A stretch of 64,000 nucleotides of DNA from Gemmatimonadaceae bacterium (GCA_036496605.1 DASXKV010000004.1:186001-250000), one strand, 5' to 3'; positions 52,215-61,955 are shown, counted from the stretch's first letter. Notes: a model not told the origin generated them from the sequence alone. Made by a program: numbers and translations.

Positions 52215-52484
52215 CAGACATCTCCATCTAGTGGAAACCTCGACCCCTCGACGCGAGCGGCCGTCGCACCACACGACACGCGAGTCCCAAGGACACCCTT
52301 ATTGCTGCGATCGCCCGTTTCCTCGAGTCCAATGCGATGGGCACGAATCAATCCCGGGAGTGAGGATGCGGCAGACCTCGACCGATTTGCCGACCTACTG
52401 GAGCCAACTGGCTGGCTCGACCGTGAGCTTGTCGGCAGATTGCCTACTCGGTTTCGTTCAATCGATCCCATCACTGGCAAAACG

Positions 52485-53957
52485 ATGCGTCGATCTACTG
52501 TGGTATTCGCGGTCCTGACGATCTCGGCTCTCGTGTCGATCAACCTCAACGCTCAAGTCACCAGCAGCGAGTACGCGGCTCGACGCGACTCGCTCGCCGC
52601 GCGTGTGGGCGACGGCGCCGTACTGGCATTCGGTGGGCGCACGCCAGTGACGGATTTCGGGACGTTCTTTCAGCTACCGTCGTTCCACTATCTCACCAAC
52701 TACGACGAGCCCGATGCGGCCTTCGTCTTCGTCGTGCATGGTGGGCGCGGAACGGGAACGCTCTACGTTATTCCCTCGGATCCCCGGCGGGCGTTCTACT
52801 ACGGCTTTCGTCCCGACTCGGCGACGATCGCGCGATTGCTTCAGCTGGCGTCGCGTCCTTTCTCGGCGCTCGCGGCCGCCGTCGACTCGCTGGCGAGTGC
52901 CGGGCTGCCGTTGTACACGCTCTCCGATTTCGAGGACGCGGATTTCGCGCGGGTCGACAGCCTAACGAGAGGGCAGGAGTTCGCGCGCGCGCTCGTCGCG
53001 CGTCATCCGGCGCTCGTCGTCAAGGATGGTCATCCGATCGTCGATCAACTTCGCGCGCGAAAAAGCCCGGCCGAAGTGGCGCTGCTCAAGAAGGCGGCCG
53101 AGATCAGCGCCGAAGGACATCGCATGGTGATGCAAGGGCCGGAGCCGAAGCACGAGTACGATGTTGCTGCGCTCATCGAATACACGTTCAGGAAGCTGGG
53201 CGCGGAGCGACCGGCGTATGGCTCGATCGTCGGTACCGGCGTGAACGGTACGCAACTGCACTACATGAAGGACACGGCCGCCGCCAGGCCGGGCGAACTG
53301 ATCGTGATCGACGCCGCGGCGGAATACCGCGGCTATGCTGCCGATATCACGCGCACGATTCCCGTGAGCGGCACATTCACTCCGGCGCAGCGTGCCGTTT
53401 ACCAGCTCGTGCGCGACGCGCAAGCGGCGGCCGAGAAGGTGGCGAAGCCGGGCGGTTCGGCACGCGCCGCGGAGGATTCGTCCTTCTTGGTGCGAGCGCG
53501 CGGCCTCGCGTCGTTAGGTCTCATCGACAGCGTCGACGCGATCATCGATCCGCCGTGGAACGCCGACTGCACGCCGGTGCCTCGACCGCGGAACTGCACG
53601 CAAGCGTATTTCTGGACGATTCACGGGATCAGCCATGGACTTGGGCTCGCCGTGCACGACCCAGCGCAATTTTATTATGGCGATCGCACCTATCAGCCAG
53701 GCGACGCGTTCACCATCGAGCCGGGGATCTACATCAGCACGCGCGCGCTCGCGGCACTTCCCGATACGCCGCGCAATCGTGCGTACATCGCGCGCGTGCG
53801 GCCGATCGTGCAGAAATACGAGAATACAGGTGTGCGGATCGAGGATGACTATGTGGTGACGCAGACAGGGGTCGAGCGGATCAGCGCGGGCGCGCCGCGG
53901 GAGATCGCGGAGATCGAAGCGCTGGCCAAGCTGCGTGGCACGAAGCCTCTGCCATAG
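52485..53957 (+). CDS. Exported Xaa-Pro aminopeptidase (M24)
   Basis: A 490-residue metallopeptidase with signal RRSTVVFAVLTISALVSINLNAQ. The N-terminal creatinase-like domain (FGGRTPVTDFGTFFQLPSFHYLTNYDEPDAAFVFV) precedes the pita-bread catalytic domain: SIVGTGVNGTQLHYMKDT, IVIDAAAEYRGYAADITRTIPV (Asp ligands), HGISHGLGLAVHD (His ligand), FTIEPGIYIS and TGVRIEDDYVVTQTG (Glu ligands). It removes N-terminal residues before proline in the periplasm. The ATG 52485 is used because it gives the signal; the 280 bp before it hold no other clear gene. Confidence 0.93.
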   Translation: MRRSTVVFAVLTISALVSINLNAQVTSSEYAARRDSLAARVGDGAVLAFGGRTPVTDFGTFFQLPSFHYLTNYDEPDAAFVFVVHGGRGTGTLYVIPSDPRRAFYYGFRPDSATIARLLQLASRPFSALAAAVDSLASAGLPLYTLSDFEDADFARVDSLTRGQEFARALVARHPALVVKDGHPIVDQLRARKSPAEVALLKKAAEISAEGHRMVMQGPEPKHEYDVAALIEYTFRKLGAERPAYGSIVGTGVNGTQLHYMKDTAAARPGELIVIDAAAEYRGYAADITRTIPVSGTFTPAQRAVYQLVRDAQAAAEKVAKPGGSARAAEDSSFLVRARGLASLGLIDSVDAIIDPPWNADCTPVPRPRNCTQAYFWTIHGISHGLGLAVHDPAQFYYGDRTYQPGDAFTIEPGIYISTRALAALPDTPRNRAYIARVRPIVQKYENTGVRIEDDYVVTQTGVERISAGAPREIAEIEALAKLRGTKPLP

Positions 53958-53958
53958 A

Positions 53959-53999
53959 GGTTGTCATCCTGAGGCGCGAAGCTCCTCAGGATGACAACC
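53959..53999. repeat. Perfect 16-bp hairpin, REP-like, between convergent genes
   Basis: GGTTGTCATCCTGAGG at 53959-53974 is the exact reverse complement of CCTCAGGATGACAACC at 53984-53999, with the loop cgcgaagct. It lies between the stops of the M24 peptidase and ADOP genes. The TGTCATCCTGAG ... CTCAGGATGACA core with GCGAAG in the loop resembles the widespread REP-like hairpins of acidobacterial genomes. No T tract follows; it may still end transcription in both directions. Confidence 0.75.
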
Positions 54000-54003
54000 G
54001 GGG

Positions 54004-56439
54004 CTATTCGGCTCGTAGTGCAACTGCCGGATCCACTTTCGCAGCACGGACTGCAGGTAAGAGACACGCGGCAACTCCGACGGCCGCGATGATGAAGGTG
54101 ACTGCGCCTAACGTCACCGGATCATGCGGCGCAACGCCGAAGAGGAGACCGCGCAGGAGTCCGGTCGTCACGAGCGCTCCCGTTAGGCCTACGGCAAGTC
54201 CTATCCCAAGGAGCACGCCGCCTTCGCCAAGCACCATGCGCAACACGCGCGAGGCGTCGGCGCCCAGGCTCATGCGAATCCCGATCTCCTGCGTCCGCGC
54301 GCTCACCGAGAACGCGAGCACGCCGGCGATCCCGACCATCGCGATGACCATCGCGAGGACGCCGAAGGACGCGATGAAGAGCGCGTTCAGCCGTCGCGGT
54401 GCAACCGTTCCGTCGCGGACCTCCTCGAGCGTCGCGACATTCTCGATCAGCTGGCGCGGATAGAGATCGCGAATCGCGCGCAGTGCCGCGGGCTGGATCA
54501 GTGTTGGGTTGGAGCGCGTGCGAATCACCAGCGCTCCGTTGAAGATCTCTTCCTGCGCGATCGGCTGGAAAACCGTCGGCGTTGGATCGGTGTCGAGACC
54601 GGCGTCGCGGGTATCGCCGACGACGCCGACCACCGTACGCCAGTCGCCGGACACCGGTATGAACTTCAGTACTTCGCCCGTCCAGGCGATTCGTCGGCCG
54701 ATCGGATTCTCGTTTCCAAACAGGCGCTCGGCGAGGGTCGCGTTGATGATGACGACGCGGGCGGACTCGCGGCGATCTGTCGTCGAGAACGCGCGTCCCT
54801 GAAGTAGAGGAATGCCCGCGGCCTCGAAGTACTTCGGATCTGCAGTCTTGTACACGCCGCGCGGCGTCGCTTCGCCCGCGGCGAGGGCACGTCCCTCGGC
54901 TTTCACCTCGAGCACGAAGTAGGTGTTGCGCAGCGGTACGTTCGAGCCGATCGACGCGACCTGCACGCCGGGCAATGCGCCGATCCGATCGCGCATCCGC
55001 TCGTACATCGCCAGCTTCGCTGGTTGATCGAGCGCATTCGTCTCGATCGGAACTTCCATTGTGAGCACGTTCTCGGCGCGGAGACCCGTCTCGACCGAAT
55101 TGAGCTTCGTGAGCGTGCGAACGAGCAGTCCGGCCGCGGTGAGGAGCACCATGCAGACGGCGAGCTGCGCGACGACGAGCGTCTGCTGCAACCGTTGGCG
55201 CGCCCGGCCGGCCGTCGTGCGCTTACCTGCCGCGCTCAGCGACGCTTCTTGGGCTACTTGCGGCACGAACGACAACACGACTGCAGCAGCGATGCTCGTG
55301 AGGAGGCCGACCGCGAGCACGAGTCCGTCGACGCGTATCTCGTCGGCGCGTGGGGTGAGCTGCGCCGCAAACGCAACCAGCATCTTGAGGCCGGCGAAGG
55401 CGACCAGCACGCCTAACGCACCGCCGATGAGCGCAAGCGCCAGATTCTCGGCGAGCAACAGCCGTCGCAGTCGCCAGCTGCCCGCGCCGAGGGCGGCGCG
55501 CACGAGCATTTCGCGCTCGCGTCGCACCCCGCGCATCAGCGTGAGGTTGGCGACGTTCGCGCAGGCGATGAGCAGCACGAAGGCTGCGGCGCCCATGAGG
55601 AGCCACAAGGTCAGCGACGCCCGCTCGTTCAGCGCCAGCCGCAGCGGCGAGACAGTGATGTCGTAGCGCGCGGCGCGCTCGTAGGCTTCTGGATGATCAG
55701 CGCGAACGTTGGTCCCGATGCGCGCGATCTCGGCCCTTGCCTGTTCGACCGTCGCGCTTGGCGCGAGTCGAGCGAAGACTTCCGTCATGCGGTGCGTCCG
55801 TCCCTGCTTCATCGTCGCGCTCAGATGGTGCGGACTCGTCACCACGTTCACGAAGAGATCGGTACGCGTTGGATATTGCGGCGTACGCTGCACCACTCCA
55901 ACGATCGTCGACGCGATATCATTGATGCGCACCCGCCGTCCGATGACGGTTGGATCGCCGCCGTAGTGCTGCATCCAGAACGTGTGCGACAGGACGGCAA
56001 CGGACGCCGCCGCGGGTCCGTCGTCCTGCGCACTCGTCAGGCGCCCGATGGTGGGCGCGAGGCCCATGACCTCGAAGTAGTTGCCGCTGATGACGCCCGC
56101 CTGTACGTGGACCGGCTCGTCTCCCTCGACCATCGTGAACGTCAGCGAAGAGAACTCGGCGATGCTCGCGAGAGTTTTGGACGCGGTACGGTAGTCGATG
56201 ATCTCGGGGACCGAGAACGCGACATTGTCCTGGCCCGCACCCTTCGCCGATTGACGCAGATAGACGAGGCGTTCACCCTGGCGATTCGGAAGCGGCCGAA
56301 GGAGCGTGCCACGGAGGAGCGTGAACATCGCAGTGTTGGCGCCGATGCCTAACGCGAGGGTCAGGATGACGGCGCAGGCGAATCCGCGCGCCTTGTACAG
56401 GCTGCGGACCACTCGGCGGAGGTCGGAGACGAAGGACAT
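54004..56439 (-). CDS. ADOP (MacB-like) ABC permease
   Basis: An 811-residue membrane protein with the ADOP layout: LRRVVRSLYKARGFACAVILTLALGIGANTAMFTLLRGTLLRPLP (first MacB_PCD), ANVANLTLMRGVRREREMLVRAALGAGSWRLRRLL (FtsX), then a second half ending in FSVSARTQEIGIRMSLGADASRVLRMV. Unlike the gene at 32 kb it lacks the N-terminal cap and has no adjacent PadR gene. A YciI/DGPF gene lies just upstream on the same strand (56462-56902). Likely exporter or stress sensor in the inner membrane. Confidence 0.9.
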   Translation of the reverse strand: MSFVSDLRRVVRSLYKARGFACAVILTLALGIGANTAMFTLLRGTLLRPLPNRQGERLVYLRQSAKGAGQDNVAFSVPEIIDYRTASKTLASIAEFSSLTFTMVEGDEPVHVQAGVISGNYFEVMGLAPTIGRLTSAQDDGPAAASVAVLSHTFWMQHYGGDPTVIGRRVRINDIASTIVGVVQRTPQYPTRTDLFVNVVTSPHHLSATMKQGRTHRMTEVFARLAPSATVEQARAEIARIGTNVRADHPEAYERAARYDITVSPLRLALNERASLTLWLLMGAAAFVLLIACANVANLTLMRGVRREREMLVRAALGAGSWRLRRLLLAENLALALIGGALGVLVAFAGLKMLVAFAAQLTPRADEIRVDGLVLAVGLLTSIAAAVVLSFVPQVAQEASLSAAGKRTTAGRARQRLQQTLVVAQLAVCMVLLTAAGLLVRTLTKLNSVETGLRAENVLTMEVPIETNALDQPAKLAMYERMRDRIGALPGVQVASIGSNVPLRNTYFVLEVKAEGRALAAGEATPRGVYKTADPKYFEAAGIPLLQGRAFSTTDRRESARVVIINATLAERLFGNENPIGRRIAWTGEVLKFIPVSGDWRTVVGVVGDTRDAGLDTDPTPTVFQPIAQEEIFNGALVIRTRSNPTLIQPAALRAIRDLYPRQLIENVATLEEVRDGTVAPRRLNALFIASFGVLAMVIAMVGIAGVLAFSVSARTQEIGIRMSLGADASRVLRMVLGEGGVLLGIGLAVGLTGALVTTGLLRGLLFGVAPHDPVTLGAVTFIIAAVGVAACLLPAVRAAKVDPAVALRAE

Positions 56440-56461
56440 GAGTGGATGAGACTTATGACAG

Positions 56462-56902
56462 TTATGGATTCACTCGCTGTGCGTTCTCGTTCGCCTTCGC
56501 CCAAACACGGCGTTCCTGCTCGCGGAGCTCCGGCGTCAACTCGGCGCCGAAGTCCTCCCGCTCGAAGACTTGCCGGATCTCGAGCACGGATTCCGCACCG
56601 GTCGGATTGGGACAGCGCTTCGCCCATTCGATCGCCTCCTCCATCGACCGACACTGCCAGAGCCAGAAGCCGGCGATCAGCTCCTTGGTCTCGGCGAATG
56701 GTCCGTCGATGACCGTGCGCCTGGTGCCGGAGAACGCGACGCGAGCACCCTTCGAGCTCGGCTGCAGACCTTCGCCAGCGAGCATGACGCCGGCCTTGAC
56801 CAACTCTTCGTTGTACTTGCCCATGGAGGTGAGAAGCTCGGTGCTGGGCAGCTCACCCGCCTCGGTGTCGCTGTTGGCTTTGACGATGACCATGAAGCGC
56901 AT
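56462..56902 (-). CDS. DGPF/YciI-like protein
   Basis: A 146-residue protein of the YCII-related DGPF family. Marks: MRFMVIVKANSDTEAGELPSTELLTSMGKYNEEL and the name-giving DGPFAETKELIAGFWLWQCRSMEEAIEWAKRCPNP. This small ferredoxin-like-fold family is the usual genomic partner of ECF42 sigma factors, in which it may act as a sensor or modulator. Here the ECF42 gene is 7 kb away and several unrelated genes lie between. The gene is 23 bp upstream of the ADOP start on the same strand. Confidence 0.9.
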   Translation of the reverse strand: MRFMVIVKANSDTEAGELPSTELLTSMGKYNEELVKAGVMLAGEGLQPSSKGARVAFSGTRRTVIDGPFAETKELIAGFWLWQCRSMEEAIEWAKRCPNPTGAESVLEIRQVFEREDFGAELTPELREQERRVWAKANENAQRVNP

Positions 56903-57097
56903 GTCAGTAGGGGCTAGGGTCTAGAGAATAGGAGCTGGGCCTCGAGTAGTCCGGCCTCTACCTGTACGTCGAACGAGATTCGCCCAAATCGACATGCGGG
57001 CTGAAAATCGTGCAAGACGGTGAGTTGTGTGGATTTGGCGACATTGCTCGCACAATTCCATTACCGACGTGCATGCAATTCATCGCGGTTTGCTGCG

Positions 57098-59083
57098 TCA
57101 ATCCCTCAGCGCGTATGCAATGACATAATCGCCGTTTCCGAATTCGTCTCCGCCGCCGACGCAGATCACGACGTACTGCTTTCCGCTTGCGGCGCGATAC
57201 GTCATCGGCGTCGCACGCGCGCCGCCTGGGAGCGGAGCTTGCCACACGAGCCGGCCGGTCTCGATGTCGAACGCACGAATGGCGTGGTCTATCGTCGCGC
57301 CGACGAATACCACGCCGCCGGCGGTGATGATTGCTCCGCCGAGGTTTGGAGACCCGAGCGGCTCGCGGTTGGCCGAGGTTTGCGACGGGCGGTTGGCGCC
57401 CAGCGACGCCAAATCGCCGAGCGGCACATCCCACAATTTGCGCCCCGATTTCAGATCGATGGCAACGAGCGAACCAAAGGGCGGCTTCGTGCACGGCAAG
57501 TGGCTCGCGCTGATGAGAATTCGGCGGCGCATCACGAACGGCGTACCGTGCATGCGCGTGTATTGATCGCCAAGGCGCGAGGAGTTGTGCATCGCCTCGG
57601 TGGTGTCGAACCGATCCAATGGGATGAGCTGCACGAAGGCCGCAACCGTGTTGACCGGAATGACGGCCATTTGCCTAACGGGGTCGACGGCGAGACCGCC
57701 CCAGTGCGACCCGCCGATGTTGGAGGGCAGGGCGATCGTTCCCTCGAGACTCGGTGGCGTGAACACGCCCTCGTTCCTGAGCGGGCGAATCTGGGCGAGA
57801 CAATCCTCGCGGTCGGCAGGCGTCGCGCCCCAGACGTCGTCCAGCGTCAGGCTCTGTGGACTGAGGGGGGGAATGACGGTGTTGAAGGGCTGCGTCGGCG
57901 ACGCCCGTTCACCGAATACATGGCTGGGCGGAACTGGTCGCTCCTCGACGGGAAAGACGGGCTTTCCGGTGTCGCGATCGAGCACGAACAGCTGACCGGT
58001 CTTCGTGGTTTGGAGGACGACGTCGATCGCGCGGCCGCCGCGGGTGATCGTCGCCAACGTCGTCGGCGCGGCGACGTCGTAATCCCACAGATCGTGATGC
58101 ACTGCCTGAAAATGCCAGACGATCTTCCCTGTCGATGCGCGGATGGCGACAACCGAGTTTGCGTAACGATTGTCGCCGTATCGCTCGCCGCCGAAGTAGT
58201 CGGGACTCGGGCTGCCGGTAGGTACGAAGACGAGATCACGCGCCGAGTCGGCGGCGATTACCGACCAGGCGTTCGCGGCGCCGGTGCTGTGCGCCATCGC
58301 ACCACGCCAGGTGGTCCACGCCGGATCGGTGGAGTCGCGCGGCACGGGATCCCAGGTCCAGCGGAGCGCTCCGGTGCGCGCGTCGAAAGCCCGGACTTCG
58401 CCGCTCGCCGCACTTGTACGATTGTTGTCGGCGACGGCTGACCCCGTGACGATCAGTCCGCGAATCACCGCCGGCGGCGATGTGAGCGCGTACTCCTCGT
58501 GATAGTAGGGTGCATTGTGCAGTCCGCGCCGAAGGTCGACCGTGCCGTGATCGCCGAAGTCGGCGCAGAGCTTTCCGGTTCGCGAATCGAGCGACAGAAT
58601 GCGTCCGTCGACGACGCCAACGATGATGCGGCGGCGGCAGAGGGCACTCGGAGACGCGACCGGATCTACCCAAGTGGAGACGCCTCGGTTCGCGAAGTCA
58701 CCCCAATCGCCGCCGACATCTGGCTTGGCATCGAAGGTCCACCGTTCGAGTCCGGTCGCGGGATCCAGAGCGATGACGCGGCCGAAGGGCGTCGAGAAAT
58801 ACAACGTCCCGTCGACCATGAGTGGCGTCGCCTCGAAGCGCGGATCGCGATGGAAGTGGAAGCGCGCGGTATCCGTCTCGCCAGTGCGGTAGGTCCAGGC
58901 GACTACGAGGCGTGACACGTTCTCGCGCGTGATCTGGGCCAGCGGCGCATAACGAGTATTGGCGGCGTCGCGGCCGTATGCGCGCCATTCGCCGCCCTGC
59001 TGGGCCATGACGCCGGCGACTGGCAACGTTAGGCAGCCGACGATGATCGCCGACGAAAGCAGGCGCTGCGTCAAGGGCGCCAT
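57098..59083 (-). CDS. PQQ-dependent dehydrogenase, exported
   Basis: A 661-residue quinoprotein (start at the ATG 59081-59083 so that LLSSAIIVGCLTLPVAGVMAQQ is the signal). The propeller motifs are GEWRAYGRDAANTRYAPLAQIT, RVIALDPATGLERWTFDA, RSLDSRTGKLCADFG-like, TGALRWTWDPVP, TGQLFVLDRDTGKPVFPVEERPVPPS and FVGATIDHAIRAFDIETGRLVWQAPLPGGARATPMTY, the classic last blade of PQQ sugar or alcohol dehydrogenases. It feeds electrons from the periplasm to the respiratory chain. Its start is immediately next to the M13 peptidase stop (59085). Confidence 0.93.
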   Translation of the reverse strand: MAPLTQRLLSSAIIVGCLTLPVAGVMAQQGGEWRAYGRDAANTRYAPLAQITRENVSRLVVAWTYRTGETDTARFHFHRDPRFEATPLMVDGTLYFSTPFGRVIALDPATGLERWTFDAKPDVGGDWGDFANRGVSTWVDPVASPSALCRRRIIVGVVDGRILSLDSRTGKLCADFGDHGTVDLRRGLHNAPYYHEEYALTSPPAVIRGLIVTGSAVADNNRTSAASGEVRAFDARTGALRWTWDPVPRDSTDPAWTTWRGAMAHSTGAANAWSVIAADSARDLVFVPTGSPSPDYFGGERYGDNRYANSVVAIRASTGKIVWHFQAVHHDLWDYDVAAPTTLATITRGGRAIDVVLQTTKTGQLFVLDRDTGKPVFPVEERPVPPSHVFGERASPTQPFNTVIPPLSPQSLTLDDVWGATPADREDCLAQIRPLRNEGVFTPPSLEGTIALPSNIGGSHWGGLAVDPVRQMAVIPVNTVAAFVQLIPLDRFDTTEAMHNSSRLGDQYTRMHGTPFVMRRRILISASHLPCTKPPFGSLVAIDLKSGRKLWDVPLGDLASLGANRPSQTSANREPLGSPNLGGAIITAGGVVFVGATIDHAIRAFDIETGRLVWQAPLPGGARATPMTYRAASGKQYVVICVGGGDEFGNGDYVIAYALRD

Positions 59084-59084
59084 C

Positions 59085-61148
59085 CTACCAGATGCGCGCT
59101 CTCGAGCTGTCCGGCCGGACCATCGGATCGCCATCCTTGCATCCCCACGCCTGCTTGAACTCGGGCATGTTGCTGAGCGGACCATTGACGCGCCATTTCG
59201 CGGGTGAGTGCGGATTCGTCGCGACTTGCAGGCGCTCCGCTTGAGGGCGCTGGATCTCGCGCCAGATCTGGGCCCAGCTGAGGAAGAAGCGCTGTTCAGG
59301 CGTGAAGCCGTCGATCGTGGCGATCTGTTCCCCGCGAGCGCGGCGCGCAGCGAGCGCCTTTTGCAGAGCGGCATACGCGACGGTGAGCCCGCCGAAATCA
59401 CCAATGTTCTCGCCTAACGTCAGCCAGCCGTTCACGTGCGTCGACGAATCGACGACCGTGTACCCGTTGAACTGATCGACGATGCGCTGCGCTTCGACCT
59501 TGTATTTCGCCGCGTCTTCCGGCGTCCACCAATCGCGCAGATTGCCCTGCGCGTCGAACTGTCGGCCCTGATCGTCGAAGCCATGACTCATTTCGTGGCC
59601 AATCACGGCCCCAATGCCACCGTAGTTCACCGCGTCGTCGGCATCTGGATCGAAAAAGGGAGGCTGCAGAATGCCAGCAGGGAACTGGATCTGATTGAGG
59701 GACGGGCTGTAGCTCGCGTTGACTGTCGGCGGCACCATCGTCCATTCGGTGCGGTCCACCGGCTTGCCGAGCCTCGTCCAGGCCCGATGGCGATTCCACT
59801 CGCCGGCCATCGCCGCATTTTCGTAGTACGCGCCAGGCTTCACCAGCAGCGTCGAGTAATCTCGCCAGGTGTCGGGATACGCGACCTTACGCAGAAATGC
59901 GTCGAGCTTGGCGGTCGCTTGTCGCCTGGTTGCGGCGCTCATCCAGTCGAGCTGCGCGATGCGCTCGCGCAACGCGCTGACGAGATTGTCGACCATCTGC
60001 GCGGCTCGTGTGCGCGCTTCGGGAGTGAACGTCCGCTTCACATATTCCTGCCCGACGGCCCAGCCTAACGCGGCGTTGGTCGCCGTTGCGCAGCGTCGCC
60101 AGCGCGGCTCCTGCTCCTCCACGCCTCGCATCACGGTGCTATTGAAGTGAAAGTCTTCGGCGACGAACGCCGGCCCAAGCGTCGGCGCGGCACTCGCCGC
60201 GGCGTGCCACCGCAGATACGACTTCCAATCGTCGAGCGGAATCGTCGTGATGAGCGAGTCGAGCGCAGTGAAGAAGGCCGGCGTGCGAACGTTCACGGTC
60301 GTGGCACGAGCGCCGCCGACGGCGCTGAGATACTCGCGCCACTCGATGTGTGGCGTCAGGCGCTGGAATTCGGCGAGCGACATCTTGTGATAGACGGCGT
60401 TCGGATCGCGCATCGCGACGCGTGGGAGGGCGGCACGCGCAAGCGCCGTCTCGAGTGCCACGACGCGATCGGCGTCGGAGGCTGCTTGAGTCGCGGGCTC
60501 GCCGATGAGCTCGAGCGTTCGCGTGACGTGCGCCACGTACTGCATCCGCAGCTCCTCGGAACGCGCATCTGTCTTTAGGTAATACTCACGATCCGGGAGA
60601 CCGAGACCGCCCTGATTCGCCGAGACAATCGTCTCCTTGACGTTTTTCGGGTCGGGCGCGGGCGTGATCGCGAATGGCGCGAGTCCATTGCGTCGCTCTG
60701 ACGAAGCAAAGACACGAACGAGATCACCGCTGCTTTTGACGCGACCGATGGCGTCGAGTGTCGGCCTCAGCGGTTCGATCCCCCGCGCAGCGACCCCAAC
60801 CGTGTCCATGCAGCTCGCGTAGAACGTTCCCACCTTCCACTGATTGGTTCCGGGCTTCACTGTCGCCGAGTGCACGGCGGCAGCATCGTCCTCGAGAATG
60901 CTGTGGACAACGGCTTCGTTGCGATCGCTGAGCATGCCGAAGCTACCGAGACTCGTTTTGCTGGCGGGGATCTTCGCCGTCCTGAGCCAGCCGCCGTTGG
61001 CGTAGTCGAAGAAATCGGAACAGGCCGAGCAGGTCGTGTCCATGTTTGCCCGGTCGATCGCTGTGGGGGACGTCGATTGCGCGCGCGCCGTGGCAATTGA
61101 CGCGAATGCGCATGAGGAGCCGATCGCCACGATGAGTGACAGTCGCAT
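59085..61148 (-). CDS. M13-family (neprilysin-like) metallopeptidase
   Basis: A 687-residue zinc peptidase (start at the ATG 61146-61148 giving signal LSLIVAIGSSCAFASIATARAQ; an ATG 36 bp earlier is possible). M13 marks: CSDFFDYANGGWLRTAKIPASKTSLG at the start, VNASYSPSLNQIQFPAGILQPPFF, the zinc site VIGHEMSHGFDDQG (HExxH), LGENIGDFGGLTVAY with the third ligand, and the C-terminal tryptophan (RARIW). It cleaves peptides in the periplasm or outside. It may be co-transcribed with the PQQ dehydrogenase gene downstream. Octamers at 59412 and 60063 are within the gene. Confidence 0.94.
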   Translation of the reverse strand: MRLSLIVAIGSSCAFASIATARAQSTSPTAIDRANMDTTCSACSDFFDYANGGWLRTAKIPASKTSLGSFGMLSDRNEAVVHSILEDDAAAVHSATVKPGTNQWKVGTFYASCMDTVGVAARGIEPLRPTLDAIGRVKSSGDLVRVFASSERRNGLAPFAITPAPDPKNVKETIVSANQGGLGLPDREYYLKTDARSEELRMQYVAHVTRTLELIGEPATQAASDADRVVALETALARAALPRVAMRDPNAVYHKMSLAEFQRLTPHIEWREYLSAVGGARATTVNVRTPAFFTALDSLITTIPLDDWKSYLRWHAAASAAPTLGPAFVAEDFHFNSTVMRGVEEQEPRWRRCATATNAALGWAVGQEYVKRTFTPEARTRAAQMVDNLVSALRERIAQLDWMSAATRRQATAKLDAFLRKVAYPDTWRDYSTLLVKPGAYYENAAMAGEWNRHRAWTRLGKPVDRTEWTMVPPTVNASYSPSLNQIQFPAGILQPPFFDPDADDAVNYGGIGAVIGHEMSHGFDDQGRQFDAQGNLRDWWTPEDAAKYKVEAQRIVDQFNGYTVVDSSTHVNGWLTLGENIGDFGGLTVAYAALQKALAARRARGEQIATIDGFTPEQRFFLSWAQIWREIQRPQAERLQVATNPHSPAKWRVNGPLSNMPEFKQAWGCKDGDPMVRPDSSRARIW

Positions 61149-61321
61149 CGTCTTCGCGGAAAGAGATAAGTAATGGCAGGTCATGAGCCTGCCAGCGGCA
61201 AAATTTGAGCAAGTGCATGTCGCTCGCGGTGGCTGCCGTGAGGGTAGCCAGTCTGGGGGTTTCGCCCCGCAGGACCGCACCACATAATTGAAACTACATC
61301 CCCAACGCACTGGCTGAGATC

Positions 61322-61942
61322 ATGAACGACCGTACCACGATTCGCGACGATCTGATTTCGACCTTCGCTCAGCAGCGACAGATGCTGCTCAAGCATACGG
61401 CGGACGCCATCTGCGGCGAAACGTCGATGCCGTCGCAAAAGCGCGACGAGCGTGAGACGAAGTTGTCGGCGATCCTCGTATCGTCGCTCGAGGAATTGAA
61501 GGTCGCTGAAGAAGAGTTAGTGGAGCGGACGACGGCGCTTGCGCACCTGCGCGATGAGCTCGAGCAGCGCGTCCGAGGGGAACGCGATCTGTTCGAGCTC
61601 GCGCCAGCCTGTCTTCTTGTCACGGATGTCTATGGCGCCGTTATGGACGCAAATCGTGCGTGCGTGCGGCTGCTGAAGCGTGAGGACTGGGGATTGGAGC
61701 GTCAGCCGATCAGTCGATTCATCGCGCCCGACGAGCGGCGACGCTTTCGCGACGGGTTGTCGCGCGTGGTGGAGGCTGGTGGCGTCGGTGATTGGCGACT
61801 GGTGCTGCTTCGTCCAACCGATTCTCCGGTCACGGTGAGCGCCGCGATAAACGTGGTCAGTGATTCGAAGATGGCGAGCGGGCAACGGTTGCTGTGGTCG
61901 ATCCGCGTCCTCGATGAATCGGACGCGGCGATCGTCGCCTAA
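61322..61942 (+). CDS. PAS-domain protein
   Basis: A 206-residue cytoplasmic protein. A helical N-terminal part (LSAILVSSLEELKVAEEELVERTTALAHLRDELEQR, probable coiled coil) leads into a PAS domain: LFELAPACLLVTDVYGAVMDANRACVRLLKREDWGLERQPISRFIAPDERRRFRDGL, then VSAAINVVSDSKMASGQRLLWSIRVLDESD. No kinase or output domain follows, so it is a stand-alone sensor or partner subunit of the kind found beside histidine kinases. The stop TAA (61940-61942) lies inside an octamer (61937-61944). Confidence 0.88.
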   Translation: MNDRTTIRDDLISTFAQQRQMLLKHTADAICGETSMPSQKRDERETKLSAILVSSLEELKVAEEELVERTTALAHLRDELEQRVRGERDLFELAPACLLVTDVYGAVMDANRACVRLLKREDWGLERQPISRFIAPDERRRFRDGLSRVVEAGGVGDWRLVLLRPTDSPVTVSAAINVVSDSKMASGQRLLWSIRVLDESDAAIVA

Positions 61943-61955
61943 CGAGCGACTCTCG

